Below are positions 48,092 through 57,805 of a DNA stretch of 64,000 nucleotides, piece after piece (the first letter of the stretch is position 1; each line of letters starts with the position of its first letter). A program made the translations under genes and the position numbers. A model generated the notes under the pieces. That model worked only from the letters and a program-made list of their open reading frames with translations. It made no database searches and was not told where the DNA came from. The DNA comes from Diatrype stigma (Eukaryota > Ascomycota > Sordariomycetes > Xylariales > Diatrypaceae). The DNA is taken from contig JAKJXP020000022.1 of NCBI GenBank assembly GCA_022225965.2, positions 372,001 to 436,000 of the forward strand, given 5' to 3'.

Positions 48092-48092
<1 letters not shown>
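47580..48092. repeat. AT-rich repeat-like segment next to the truncated kinase
   Basis: About 510 bases with clearly lower GC than the flanks. Inside are a 13-bp perfect inverted repeat (ATAACTTTACCAA at 47695-47707 and its complement at 47974-47986), an 11-bp direct repeat (ACTAGGAAGAA at 47643 and 47834), and a perfect 16-bp palindrome GGCCCCTATAGGGGCC at 48024-48039. There is no long open frame. It could be a short non-autonomous element or the end of a larger one; no target-site duplication could be identified. Confidence 0.45.

Positions 48093-48127
<35 letters not shown>
48093..48127 (+). repeat. Homopolymer of 35 G
   Basis: An uninterrupted run of G, far longer than any other homopolymer in the window. 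It separates the AT-rich segment from the kinase coding region. It may be real, or a sequencing/assembly artefact; poly-G is a known error of two-colour sequencing. Confidence 0.9.
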
Positions 48128-48130
<3 letters not shown>

Positions 48131-48147
48131 GACTAATGAAAGTCTAA
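48128..48147 (+). repeat. Short inverted repeat (stem-loop) abutting the G35 run
   Basis: TTAGACT and its exact complement AGTCTAA are separated by six bases (AATGAA). They start on the base following the G run and lie inside what would be the next kinase intron. Confidence 0.7.
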
Positions 48148-48183
48148 AAGTAAACAAAATGGCCTCCTTTCCCCACTCCTTAC

Positions 48184-49524
48184 CTGCAGCTGCGCCTCAA
48201 CGTCGTCGCGCGGAAAGGGGTCGAAGGCGAGTTCCGGCGCGTGGTATTCGGGGCTGCCGACAAGGCCTGGAGGGGCGGTGACAACGACGGGGGCAGCATC
48301 GCGCTGCTCGTACTGCGCCAGCCCGAAATCGGAGAGCACCACGTAAAGGGGCTTCGTCGACCCCGGCGTGTTGCGCGACCGCAGGAAGATGTTGTCGGGC
48401 TTGATATCGCGGTGCACAATGGGAGACCACGAAGAAGAAGGCGCGTGTTGTTGGTTTGGGGCTGAGGAGCTGCTGGCCAAGCTCGGGGATAGGGACACAT
48501 GGCTTCGGCCCGTGGCGAGGAAGCCGAGGGCGTCGGCAAGCCCGACGAACGCGTGCCAGATGAAGCTCTCGGGAATCCAATCGGGCTGGTGGGATTTCTT
48601 TCTGGCTTTGTAGGCCAGGATCAGGTCTCTGAGCGAGCCGCGGTCGCAGTACTCCATACTGTAATGTCTGGTTAGCTGTCTCACCCCCGAGGTAACTTTG
48701 TGATTGGTAAGAGCCTCTGTGACATAGCGACGCGATCCAGGAGTGCGAAGGGGACAAGAAGGGAAAGAAAGAAAAAAGGGAAAGAAAAAAGGCAAGCGAG
48801 AAACAATAAAAAGGTACTCCGGTGGACGGGTGCGCCCAGAAGATGCCTACTACACAGTAGCCCGAAACGGGTCATCCTGGATGAACGAGGCGACATAATG
48901 GATGATGGAGCTGTGAAGCAGGCCCTTCATCATGTTGATCTCCGACTTGATGAGCGGTATCAAGTGCGGCACGGCGCCGCTGTAGTTCTTCTCGACGAAG
49001 AGCTGCCCCGTGACCTTCTTCCTGACGACGTAGATGCCGTCGTTCATACCACCGATGGCTCCCTTACCATCATCCAAGCACCGGGTCCGCTCGTACTCGT
49101 CGTGGAGAGGCACGCACGACGTCTCCTGGCGTTTCAGCTTCCTCACATGCTGCTGCTTTTGCTGCTGCCCGAAGGTCCGGGCGGCTACTACTACTGCCCC
49201 GGGGGGAGGCCGTGCCGTCGTGGTCAACGGCGGAACAACCCTGCGAGGTCCGCGGGAGGCTGCTTTCCCGGTCTCGGTATTGTAGTATACAAACTTTCCA
49301 GGCCCTTTCTTGCGCAGCTCCCAGGGTCGAGGAAGCCGCCCCAGGACCGGATGGTCGAACGTGTCCTTCTTGTCTGCGCCTGCCTGCGACTCGTTGGGGC
49401 GATAGAACGCTACCCTGTTCGACTTCCCCTTTGCCCGCATTTTCCATCCCCTAGGAAGCATTTGAATCTCTTCGTTAGCAGTTATCTGTTCGCTAGAGGC
49501 AGAGTGGTCATCGTCTGTAGCCAT
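48184..49524 (-). CDS. WW-like/serine-threonine protein kinase, 3' part missing
   Basis: Two exons can be read, 49524-48851 and 48658-48184, together 383 residues without a stop. Joining GTG TA to T ATG restores ...RATVYMEYCDRGSL. The N-terminus has two WW-like segments, LPRGWKMRAKG (about 23-45) and LPRPWELRKKGPGKFVYYN (about 64-93), each lacking the second Trp. The kinase domain starts near residue 155 (GGMNDGIYVVRKK); Lys179 in FVEK and Glu195 match the ATP-binding Lys/Glu pair. HRDIKPDNIFL, SDFGLAQ and an activation segment ending SPEYHAPEL follow. After CTGCAG a good donor GTAAGG occurs, but 57 bases on the sequence enters the hairpin and the G35 run. The C-lobe (the expected DVWSLG region onward) is not found. 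NIMA-related or a similar family is likely. Either the gene is disrupted or the assembly is wrong here. Confidence 0.75.
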
Positions 49525-50371
49525 AGTCACCCCTGTAGTAATCAGAGCACAGATAGCAAACCATGCGGTACATAGCAACGTCAAGTTCCTGTCAGCATGG
49601 CCTGTAAAAGACAAGGTCTTCTAGCAACACCGAGGTGGGTTTGATGAAAACATAGGTATGGTGTAAGCTTGATGAGTGGCATGAGGTAAGAAATAAATAC
49701 ATCGGTTGCTCCAACCTCGGAGTCGCTCTGCTGCATGACTACTTCGGTGCAATGACCACAGCATGACAACCGGTGGGTTGGGTAAGTGAGGTCCAGTCCC
49801 CTTTGATGGTTGATGGAGGTACAAGGAGGCCTAAGTAAGCTGAGGAATGTTATCTACCCGTCTTCAGTCTCTTCACAAGTGGTGTATGACTTCCTAATTG
49901 CGCCTTTCCCTACAGGCATGAGGCCCAGTGTTTTCCAAGCAATCACGTCGTGGAAGACAACTACAGGTGCCGTTGGGCAACATTCACCAACGCATCCTGC
50001 TACGTAGACCCAGCAACTTCAATGTGCATCTTTCGTATTGTTCGGCCGCAAACCTCTTCCCCCCCTCTACCTACATCTTAGACTACGATTTCTCACAATC
50101 ACCTTTTCTTCACTTTAGATAAGACCATATCTTTGCCATACTCCCCTCTGCGCACACTGCGCACCTCTGCACCACTGCCCATTTGCCCATCTAAGTCCTC
50201 CATCTTGATGCATCACCATCGCCGCAGGCACACTTTCCGCGTTTTCTTCCGATTACGTTTATGACTAATTGACCTACATACGTACCGCGCACCCGTTGTA
50301 TCGCGGCTCTTTCTACCTAGCGACTGAACCCTGCCCATTCAATAGCACGCCAGCCGCTACCAAACAAGGCG
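49525..50371. other. Divergent promoter region
   Basis: About 850 bases lie between the start codon of the minus-strand kinase and that of the plus-strand charged protein. CT-rich leader-like sequence occurs at 50040-50330. No gene is supported. Confidence 0.5.
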
Positions 50372-51760
50372 ATGGTATCGACCTCAGTGGCTAGTTCGGA
50401 CGAAGATCCGTTCGCCCTCGAATGGTATTTGGAGCTTCCCAAGCAGCGATCGCTCTCCCTAAGTTCAGCCTCGTCGGGAGAAGATCCTTTCCGCCTAGAG
50501 AAGTATGTGAGGCCAACCTCGATGGTGGACCGAAAGATCGGGACCAGAGGTTTATCAAGCAGCTTCACTTCCAATATTGGTTCCAGACGTCGAGGACAAA
50601 AGACTCCGACGCGCACCGATCGCGCTAGCAAAGCCAGTGATGACTCGCGCAAGAAGGTCATCTACAGCTGGCTAGAGACAACGAACGAGCCGGCTTCTCC
50701 GAAGTATTTTCAGACACCGAAGCGAGACCGATCCCAGACACCTACAACCATGTCAACTGTGCGGTCAAAATCAGATTATGATCGCGAGCCCATCAGAACC
50801 TACGCGACGCCAGCCAACATATCTTTTGCTGCGCTGTCAGAGTCGCCGTTGTCTAGAACCCCCACAGCCCCAGAGAGTTATGAACTCAACTTCTTGAACT
50901 ATGTACAGTTCTTCAATAACCGGCCGCTTTACCGATGCTTGGATGACGACCAGCCGGAGGGGGAGTTCTTCAAGCGGGAACCCAAACGCCCTAGTTCGGC
51001 AGTCAAGTCAGCTGATGGCATTCCACCAATTGATCCTGTATCACATAAGCGGCAAGATGTACACGATAGGATGATGGCAAATATGGCAGAAGCCATGGGC
51101 GAGTCAGGCGCAGCCTACAGCGATAGCGAATACTCGGAAGAGCAGGAGGAAAAGAGACAGCCTGAGGCAATCCACAAGTTTTGGGACCATGTCCGCTTAC
51201 AGCTGTGGATATCTGAGGAGGAGCTTGATCGCATCGGCGAAGAGGAATCAGAGGAGCAGAAGGAAGAAGAGGGACAAGAGGAGGGGCAGGCGCAGGAGCA
51301 GGCACAAGGAGTCTCGGTTCCTTCGTCTCCCACTACAAAGACGCAGAAAACCAACGTTCCGAGAACGCCTTCCCCGACTCCGTGGGTAATGATGGCAGCG
51401 CCTACCAAATGGAGCTACACCAGTTCGATGGATCGAGGCAACATCTATCTCGGGGAGCACTACCCGTTAGTCCCATATCCTCCCTCGAGACCTCGCAGTC
51501 TGGGCGGCACGGATACCGACAAGAAGACCAAGGTGGAGGGGCCTATTATCAACAGCAAATCAGGTGCAGCCTGGGAGGCCCACCAGCAGCAGGCGCGGCA
51601 GAAGGAGTTGATGATGGCGGCCAAATACTCCGACTACCTGGACTACAAAAAGGATCACGAGCAGACCACAGAGAAGATGGCGAGCTTTGACGAGTTTCTC
51701 GCGACGTTCTCCCCTACGAAAGCACCCCACCGTGCTCGACCACGCCGACCGACATTTTAG
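50372..51760 (+). CDS. Unknown charged, low-complexity fungal protein
   Basis: A single frame of 462 residues; no known family recognised. It begins MVSTSVASSDEDPFALEWYLELP and repeats the pattern 'SS(D/G)EDPF(A/R)LE(W/K)Y' twice in the first 50 residues, suggesting a small internal duplication. The centre holds PESYELNFLNYVQFFNNRPLY, the most ordered-looking part, then a Glu/Gln-rich run (about 285-315). Two TPSPTPWVMMAAPTKW- and GEHYPLVPYPPSRPRS-like segments follow. A helical C-terminal region with AAWEAHQQQARQKELMMAAK ends in a basic tail. No signal peptide or membrane segment is seen. The start is the first Met in frame and follows a CT-rich leader. Tandem with epsilon-COP, about 790 bases apart. 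Confidence 0.8.
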   Translation: MVSTSVASSDEDPFALEWYLELPKQRSLSLSSASSGEDPFRLEKYVRPTSMVDRKIGTRGLSSSFTSNIGSRRRGQKTPTRTDRASKASDDSRKKVIYSWLETTNEPASPKYFQTPKRDRSQTPTTMSTVRSKSDYDREPIRTYATPANISFAALSESPLSRTPTAPESYELNFLNYVQFFNNRPLYRCLDDDQPEGEFFKREPKRPSSAVKSADGIPPIDPVSHKRQDVHDRMMANMAEAMGESGAAYSDSEYSEEQEEKRQPEAIHKFWDHVRLQLWISEEELDRIGEEESEEQKEEEGQEEGQAQEQAQGVSVPSSPTTKTQKTNVPRTPSPTPWVMMAAPTKWSYTSSMDRGNIYLGEHYPLVPYPPSRPRSLGGTDTDKKTKVEGPIINSKSGAAWEAHQQQARQKELMMAAKYSDYLDYKKDHEQTTEKMASFDEFLATFSPTKAPHRARPRRPTF

Positions 51761-52547
51761 GAAGATGACATGGCGGGGGGAGAATCATGAGGCGTTTGCG
51801 GGAGGGGGTTTCTCTTTTCGTCTTCTCAACGGGCGTTTGATGCGTTGGCATAGGAGCGAAGGACAGATACCCAGGTACTTTGATTTTGATCATGGATAGT
51901 TCGGGGAAATTCGAGTTGATCAGTCATCAATTGAGGCCATCGATTGATTTAGATACGGGATAAGAGCCCGGTTGGCAACTGCTGAGACGAGAAGAGGATC
52001 TGCTATTACTAGCTACCATTGTATGATAAAGGATAGATCAATATCAATGAGCTATCTACTGCCTCTAATGAAGAGACGCATGTGATAGATACCTATGCTT
52101 AGGAGGGGTGGTTGCAGGCGTTGTCAGATCAATGTGAGTTGTGGTTGAGTTTGATAGGTCTGAGCTTCTGAGACAGAGACAAGAGAGACAAGGGCTGAAC
52201 CTTACCTGACTAGGGCTGGGCAGCGCCGCCTGTGCACAGACCACCGGCGCATATGCTTCTGATGCCAGCTGGCGGCAATCACCTCGCCCTGCAGAACAGC
52301 TCGCCGACCTTGGAACCTTGAAGTGCATCTAGCACCAGGGCAGCTAGAACGAGAACAGCTAGACCCCAACCAAGGCGCATTGGCGATTGGTAGCGAAAGG
52401 ACAGCCCAATCAAGCCAACATCGAAGTTCCACGTACATTGTAACATTTGGATACCGCTTGCGAATCGATACCCGGGTAATATACCTGGTCCTGACTTAAG
52501 TAGAAACCACTCGCCCGAAACCATATCGACGACACTACGCGGCCAAC
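51761..52547. other. Intergenic region
   Basis: About 790 bases contain the 3' UTR of the charged-protein gene and the epsilon-COP promoter. No additional gene was recognised. Confidence 0.5.
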
Positions 52548-53679
52548 ATGGATCCCTACTCGGCAGAAGGCGAATTGATAAACATCCACAACCACTTCCA
52601 CCAGGGCCAGTACCAGGAGGTGATCGACTTCGACACATCGGCCTTCTCCCCCGAAAATGCGCTCCCCGCCCGGGTGCTCCAGCTGCGCGCCCGCGTGGCC
52701 CTAGGACAGGCCGAGGACGTGGCCGCCGACGTCCAGGGCGAGTCGGAGCCGGACCTGGTCGCCATCGGCGCCCTGGCGAAGCAGAGCCTGGGACAGTCCG
52801 ACGAGGCCGTGAAGACGATCGAGGAGCTCGCCACGTCTGCGGCCGAGAACGTGACCGTGCAGGTCGTGGGCGGGACGGTGCTGCAGGCCGCGGGCAAGTC
52901 GGAGGAGGCCCTTGCGCTTCTGTCCCAGCATTCTGGCAGTCGTACGTTACCTTTCACCACATCTACCGCACAATTGCCGTCGCTAGGAAACGGAAAGGGC
53001 TTTTCGGACGGATATAGACTAATCCAGGAGGACAGTGGATGCCGTTGCGCTCATCACCCAGATCCATCTACAGCAGAACCGAACAGACTTGGCGGTCAAG
53101 GAGGTCGCGGCGGCGCGGCGGTGGGCACAGGATAGTTTACTGGTGAACCTAGCCGAGTCCTGGGTTGGATTGAGATTGGTATGTACGAATCTAGAGCATA
53201 ACGTGAACATGGACGGTAGCATGGACGGTGAAATTGATGTTTTGTCTATACAGGGTGGTGAGAAGTACCAGCAAGCATTCTACGTATTCGAAGAGCTCGC
53301 GCAGGCTCCCTCGACATCCTCCATCGCAACCCTCGTCTCCCAAGCCGTATGCGAACTACATCTCGGCCGGGTCGAGGAGGCGCAGGGCGCCTTGGAGCAG
53401 GCGATACAGAAGCAGCCAGACTACGCAGAGGCCATTGCCAACCTGCTAGTGCTGACAACCGTGGTTGGCAAAGACCCCTCGGAATTATCACAGTGCGTGG
53501 CTTTCCCTACCGCTTTGCTGCGTCCTATATTTATTACGACATGTGCTGACTTAACGACCCCTACCCGTAGATCGCTGAAGAAGGCCGCCCCCGAGCACCC
53601 TTTCCTAGTAGACCTCGAAGAGAAGAACGCCTTATTTGACAAGGCGGCTGCGAAGTTTAGCGCGAAAGTGCCGGCTTAG
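52548..53679 (+). CDS. SEC28: Coatomer subunit epsilon (epsilon-COP)
   Basis: Subunit of the COPI coat that mediates retrograde Golgi-to-ER traffic; a TPR-like alpha-solenoid that binds alpha-COP. Four exons (52548-52941, 53036-53178, 53254-53492, 53571-53679) give 294 residues, the usual length. The start MDPYSAEGELINIHNHFHQGQYQ is typical. Later landmarks are ALITQIHLQQNRTDLAVKEV, GGEKYQQAFYVFEELAQ, AVCELHLGRVEEAQGALEQA and the C-terminal HPFLVDLEEK. Introns split Leu and Gln codons (phases 1 and 2) or fall between codons; intron 1 has a GACTAAT branch site. Exon 1 is much more GC-rich at third positions than the later exons. Confidence 0.95.
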
Positions 53680-55665
53680 GATACGACACTGAGAGATACC
53701 GGAGAGTTGACACAGAAAGCCACGGAGAACATAACGCAAGATGACACGGGCGTCCTCTTCACGTCTTTCTTGTCATAGACGTTGGAGATCAGGATGCATG
53801 GGGGCAAGGCAAAAGACGGGGAGGGAAAACAAAACATATAATTTGAGCGTGCGCGGATTCAACAACCTGGTGATGAGCGTGTCGAAGTATTGGTCGCAAC
53901 GCATCGTATTCGATAGACCGAATAAAAAACTTCTTGACCTACACTATTTGTTGCGGTGAGGTTGGTGAGAGGTCACGACGTGCTTTCCCGAAAAGAGGTG
54001 CTCACAGAAACGGACGTCACGATTGAAACCCGAGATGAGAAAACCCAAAAAGAAACCAAAGAACACAGACCATACCATCGTGATTGATGTTACCTCGGGC
54101 GTGGTGTGCAGCTTTAGTGGAGTGTGTTTTTAAGTTATTACAGACTCTTCGACACTGTTTTCTTAGCGTCGGCAAATTGGTGTGATGTCATTGTCACTGA
54201 TCAGGCATCGTGACTTCAATTGATCCAAGCGGAGGGGGAACATTGCATGTGCAATTACTAGTTATTGGCACAAAAATCCTGCGCGGTAGGTATGTGGGAC
54301 CGGCTTACCTGATACGGTGACTCGATTACTACTAGGTACCGACAAGAACTCCCTCTGAACTATATATTCCATGACATAGGTTGACGATAAAGGTGACCCC
54401 GCCCGCTTCCGGGTCGCAGAAAAAAAGAAAGGGGCATCGAGATTGTATATTGTATGTATGCGCTGGTTTGTCCGAAAGAGCCTCTGCCGATCAGTCTGCT
54501 GCGTTCCGGGGTGTCATTGGCTATCGCCTGGTTCTATACCGTACCTAGGTAGTAGGCATGCAGGGGACAGGCAGACAGTTTGCTTTCAAGATGGCATGGG
54601 GCGCTTGAAGTCAAAATGTGCGGTTAACACGCGGGCTGATGACATCACCGCCGTTACTCTACATGCTATCAGACTATCTACGTGCCGGCCCTGCGCTCGG
54701 CTTGGCCGGCCTTTAACAAATCGGATTTGCCCCCAAGCGGGCCTAGCTATCCGGCCCGGGTGCTCTCCTTACGCCGCCATGCTTCTTCATGGGGAGGTGT
54801 AAATCATGAAGAGGCAATATCTGCCTGTCTAGCAAAGAGCCTGATGGAGGCGTCCTCTATATACACTCAATCCGGTGGTAGTAAAGGACAACTGGGTCAC
54901 GGCCAGCTAACTTCTGAGATTGCGCCGTGTATCCAAAGGGCCACAACCGTGCACAGCCGTGGACGATCTGAGATAGGATTCATCTCGGGGTGGAGTTCGA
55001 ACGGGAAATTCCCACTTAATCTAGGACGTAAGGCTCCGGGATGAGGTGATTTTCAAAGGTCAAGCGAGGCACAACCTTCACTCTTGCTCACCGGCTGGGT
55101 GACGAATTCGAACGAACTGACTAGGAATGCGGATAGGAGCGGTCGACTAGGCCAGTTGGTGGGTCTATTGACGTGAGAATATGTGGGATTCTGGTAGATT
55201 CTAGAGTTATCGATCTGCTGGCAAGCCTACCCGTCCCATGCATCGCAGCCGCCGATACAGCTGGGAGCAAATTCCCTTGGGATTTAGGGGATAACAGGCG
55301 ACCACTTGGCACTGAGCACACGCATGTTTGCAGTATTTACCTCTTTGTAAGACTCACGAGGTAGGGAGGCCTATGGGTTCCTCTGACATGTCGTCATGGC
55401 ACTGGTCCCGCCACCATATTTCAGTAGTATAGACAGCTTGGCTAGTTTGAGCCCCTAATGCCCCTAATTTGACTAAAAGGCCGAGTCAGCAAGATGATTT
55501 TCTATTATAAGAGGTGCCCTTCATTCCGAGTGTCTTGATCGTGAGCAAGAATCAAGTCAACACCATCAACCACGAACCACGAATCACGAATCTTAACCCG
55601 CCTCGAAATACCAAAGAGACACTCTCTCCACTTCCAAGAGATCGAAACCATATCGAAACCACACA
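53680..55665. other. Intergenic region
   Basis: About 2 kb between epsilon-COP and the HAD phosphatase, both on the plus strand. It includes one TACCTAGGTA motif near 54541 and mixed-composition sequence. Open frames near 54.4-55.0 kb have no family resemblance. No gene is supported. Confidence 0.5.
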
Positions 55666-56863
55666 ATGCCTAGTGCTGTCTCCACGCCTACTGCCCCCAA
55701 TGGCAAGGTACCGCCAACGAACAATCCCGAGTTGGCGGGTAAGAAGAGGAAAATCGTCTGCTTCTCAGGTTAGTAGAGTTCCGACAAGCCATATCTATAC
55801 ATAGATATAGTCAACAAACCCTCCCCTCCTCTCAACCTGCTGACAAAGTTGTTTCTTTCCCGCTCAACCAGACTTCGACGGGACGATCTTCATGCAAGAC
55901 ACGGGCCACGTGCTGTTCGACACGTACGGCTGCGGGGCGGCGCGGCGGGCCGAGCTCGACGCGCAGCTCAAGTCGGGCGAGCGCAGCTTCAAGGACGTGT
56001 CGGAGGAGATGTGGGCCTCGCTGAAGGTGCCCTTCGACGACGGCTTCGCCGTCATGGAGCGCACGCTCGAGATGGACGCCGACTTCCAGGCCTTCCACCG
56101 CTACTGCCTCGAGAACGACATCCCCTTCAACGTCATCTCCGCCGGCCTCAAGCCCATCCTGCGCCGCGTCCTCGACCGCTTCCTCGGCGAGGACGAGTCC
56201 GCCCGCATCAACATCGTCGCCAACGACGCCGAGATTACGCCCGCTGCTGCTGCTGCTGCTGCCGCTGCCGCCGCTGCCGCTGACGCCGATAATAACAGCA
56301 GTCGTGAGGGCGGGGATGGGGCCGCAGACGGTGGTAAGAACGAGAAGGAGTCGTCGTGGCGGTGGCGGCCGGTCTGGCGGCACGACGACAGCGCGCTGGG
56401 GCACGACAAGGCGATCTCGATGGCGGAGGCGCGGCGGGAGGCGGAGCGGGCGTGCGCGGGCGAGGACGGGGCCGTGCCGCTGATCGTGTTCATCGGGGAC
56501 GGGGTGTCGGACCTGCCGGCGGCGCGCGAGGCCGACGTGCTGTTCGCGCGCCGCGGCCTGCGGCTCGAGGAGTACTGCCGCGAGCACGGCATCGCCTACA
56601 CGCCCTTCGACACCTTCGCCGACGTCCAGCGCGAGATCCAGCACATCAAGGAGGAGGACGAGGCCGCCACCGGCGGCCGCGGCGCCCCCGCCCGCTTCAA
56701 CCCCCGCGCTAACCTCTGGCGCCGCATCTCCAACAACTCGAACCCCGCCAAGCCCGCGCTCGCGGCGTCGCCCGCCGCGGCGGGAGAGAAGCCCGATCCG
56801 GCGGCGGCGGCGGCGGCGGGTCAGGGCGGGTCGGCGCCGGAGGAGACGACTGTCTCGGCTTGA
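55666..56863 (+). CDS. HAD-family phosphatase, PYP1/YNL010W-like
   Basis: Cytosolic haloacid-dehalogenase phosphatase resembling yeast Pyp1, a polyol-phosphate phosphatase, and phosphoserine-phosphatase-like proteins. Two exons, 55666-55768 and 55872-56863, give 364 residues; the intron splits the first catalytic Asp codon, giving SDFDGTIFMQDT. Motif I is DFDGT (about 35-39), motif II is NVISAGLKP, the motif III Lys is in LGHDKAIS, and motif IV is FIGDGVSDLPAAREADVLFA. All catalytic positions are present. Compared with the yeast protein there is an insert of about 50 residues between motifs II and III: a run of about 13 Ala plus a Gly/Asp/Asn/Lys-rich stretch. A disordered Ala/Pro-rich C-terminal extension of about 70 residues is also extra. 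GC content is very high. The true substrate is not deducible. Confidence 0.88.
56230..56282 (+). repeat. GCT/GCC trinucleotide tract encoding poly-alanine
   Basis: GCT and GCC codons in tandem within the HAD phosphatase coding region, encoding an uninterrupted Ala run of about 13 residues between catalytic motifs II and III. Confidence 0.85.
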
Positions 56864-57369
56864 GCGGAGTGTGGCGCGGCGCGGCGGGGGGTTGCCCCTT
56901 GAGTGGCGTCCCGGGAAGTCTTTTGCTTTCGCCATGAATACTGCGGATTACATAATAGACAGCGTGGCGTTTGGGCGTTTATCACGAACATAGATAGACA
57001 TGTGCATGCATAGATGGATAAGAATAATAGATTAATGCACCTACCTTATACTCACTTCCCCGGCTTATCTGAAATCCTGTTTGACTATCATCTTGGTTCG
57101 AAGCTCACTTACATCTGTAACCTTGGAGAATCTTTCACCGTAGACTTGGCCAGTGGGTAGCCAGTCGATGTTATGACAATGGCACAGGGAATTATGTCGG
57201 AATTATCGTATAATGGAGTTTTCTCTGATTCTCAGTTCATCCCAGCGGACTACTAGAGTGAGGAGGGTTTTCCGTTTAGTAACACCACGACGCTATAATA
57301 CACGTTGGACTATTATGAGTCCGAGTTGCGAGCTTATCCACGTAGCTCATCTCGGGGTAGGCGTAATCT
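56864..57369. other. Convergent 3' intergenic region
   Basis: About 500 bases of AT-rich sequence between two convergent stop codons. No other feature was seen. Confidence 0.5.
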
Positions 57370-57805
57370 CTAGACACTCTGCCGCGACTTAAATTCCTTG
57401 TATAGTCTCCCTACGGCCCTCCGGCCTTCGTTGGTACCCTCGATCCATTCGTCCGGGGTAAACAGGTCGAACATGCCCACCCGGTCCAGCAACGGCAGCG
57501 ATGCGGCCATGGCCTGCTCAAGCTTAGCCGTCTTCTCCTTGTCTTCAGCCGCATGTGCTTCGTTGTAAGAACGGATATTGATCAAAAGGGCTCTGTTTCG
57601 GTCGGTGTCCAACCCGATTAGCCCACGAACAACTCTAGGCGAAGGACATAGGGGTCATAGGACGATGAGGAGCCGAAGCGGCTATGGAAGTATTCCCGGC
57701 TTACCCGACAGTCCCTGTTTGCACCTTGCTCCCATCAGGCAATGTGATCTCGGGCATGTTAGCGCCCATAGTGGCCGAGTTTAAAGCTGCGAGGTCGGAA
57801 GCCAT
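57370..57805 (-). CDS. Small conserved protein of unknown function (possibly DUF7709)
   Basis: Two exons on the minus strand, 57805-57705 and 57634-57370, give 121 residues. The joined protein starts MASDLAALNSATMGANMPEI and contains ITLPDGSKVQTGTVG, where the intron interrupts the last Gly codon. It continues with a helical Ala/Glu-rich centre and ends with VGMFDLFTPDEWIEG and GRRAVGRLYKEF. From memory, short bacterial proteins with the patterns LPDGSKVQTGTVA, GLFDLFPPEEW and GRRFVG look alike; I believe they are grouped as DUF7709, but could not check. No signal peptide or membrane segment is present. Function is unknown. A single-exon call would miss the N-terminal third, which holds the most conserved motif. 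Confidence 0.8.

Noticed and set aside
48700..49575. Plus-strand open frame of 291 codons opposite the kinase
   Set aside because: No family resemblance; the minus strand carries WW-like and kinase motifs.
55832..56935. Minus-strand open frame of 367 codons opposite the HAD phosphatase
   Set aside because: Arg/Gly/Val-rich shadow of a GC-saturated gene; the plus strand carries all HAD motifs.
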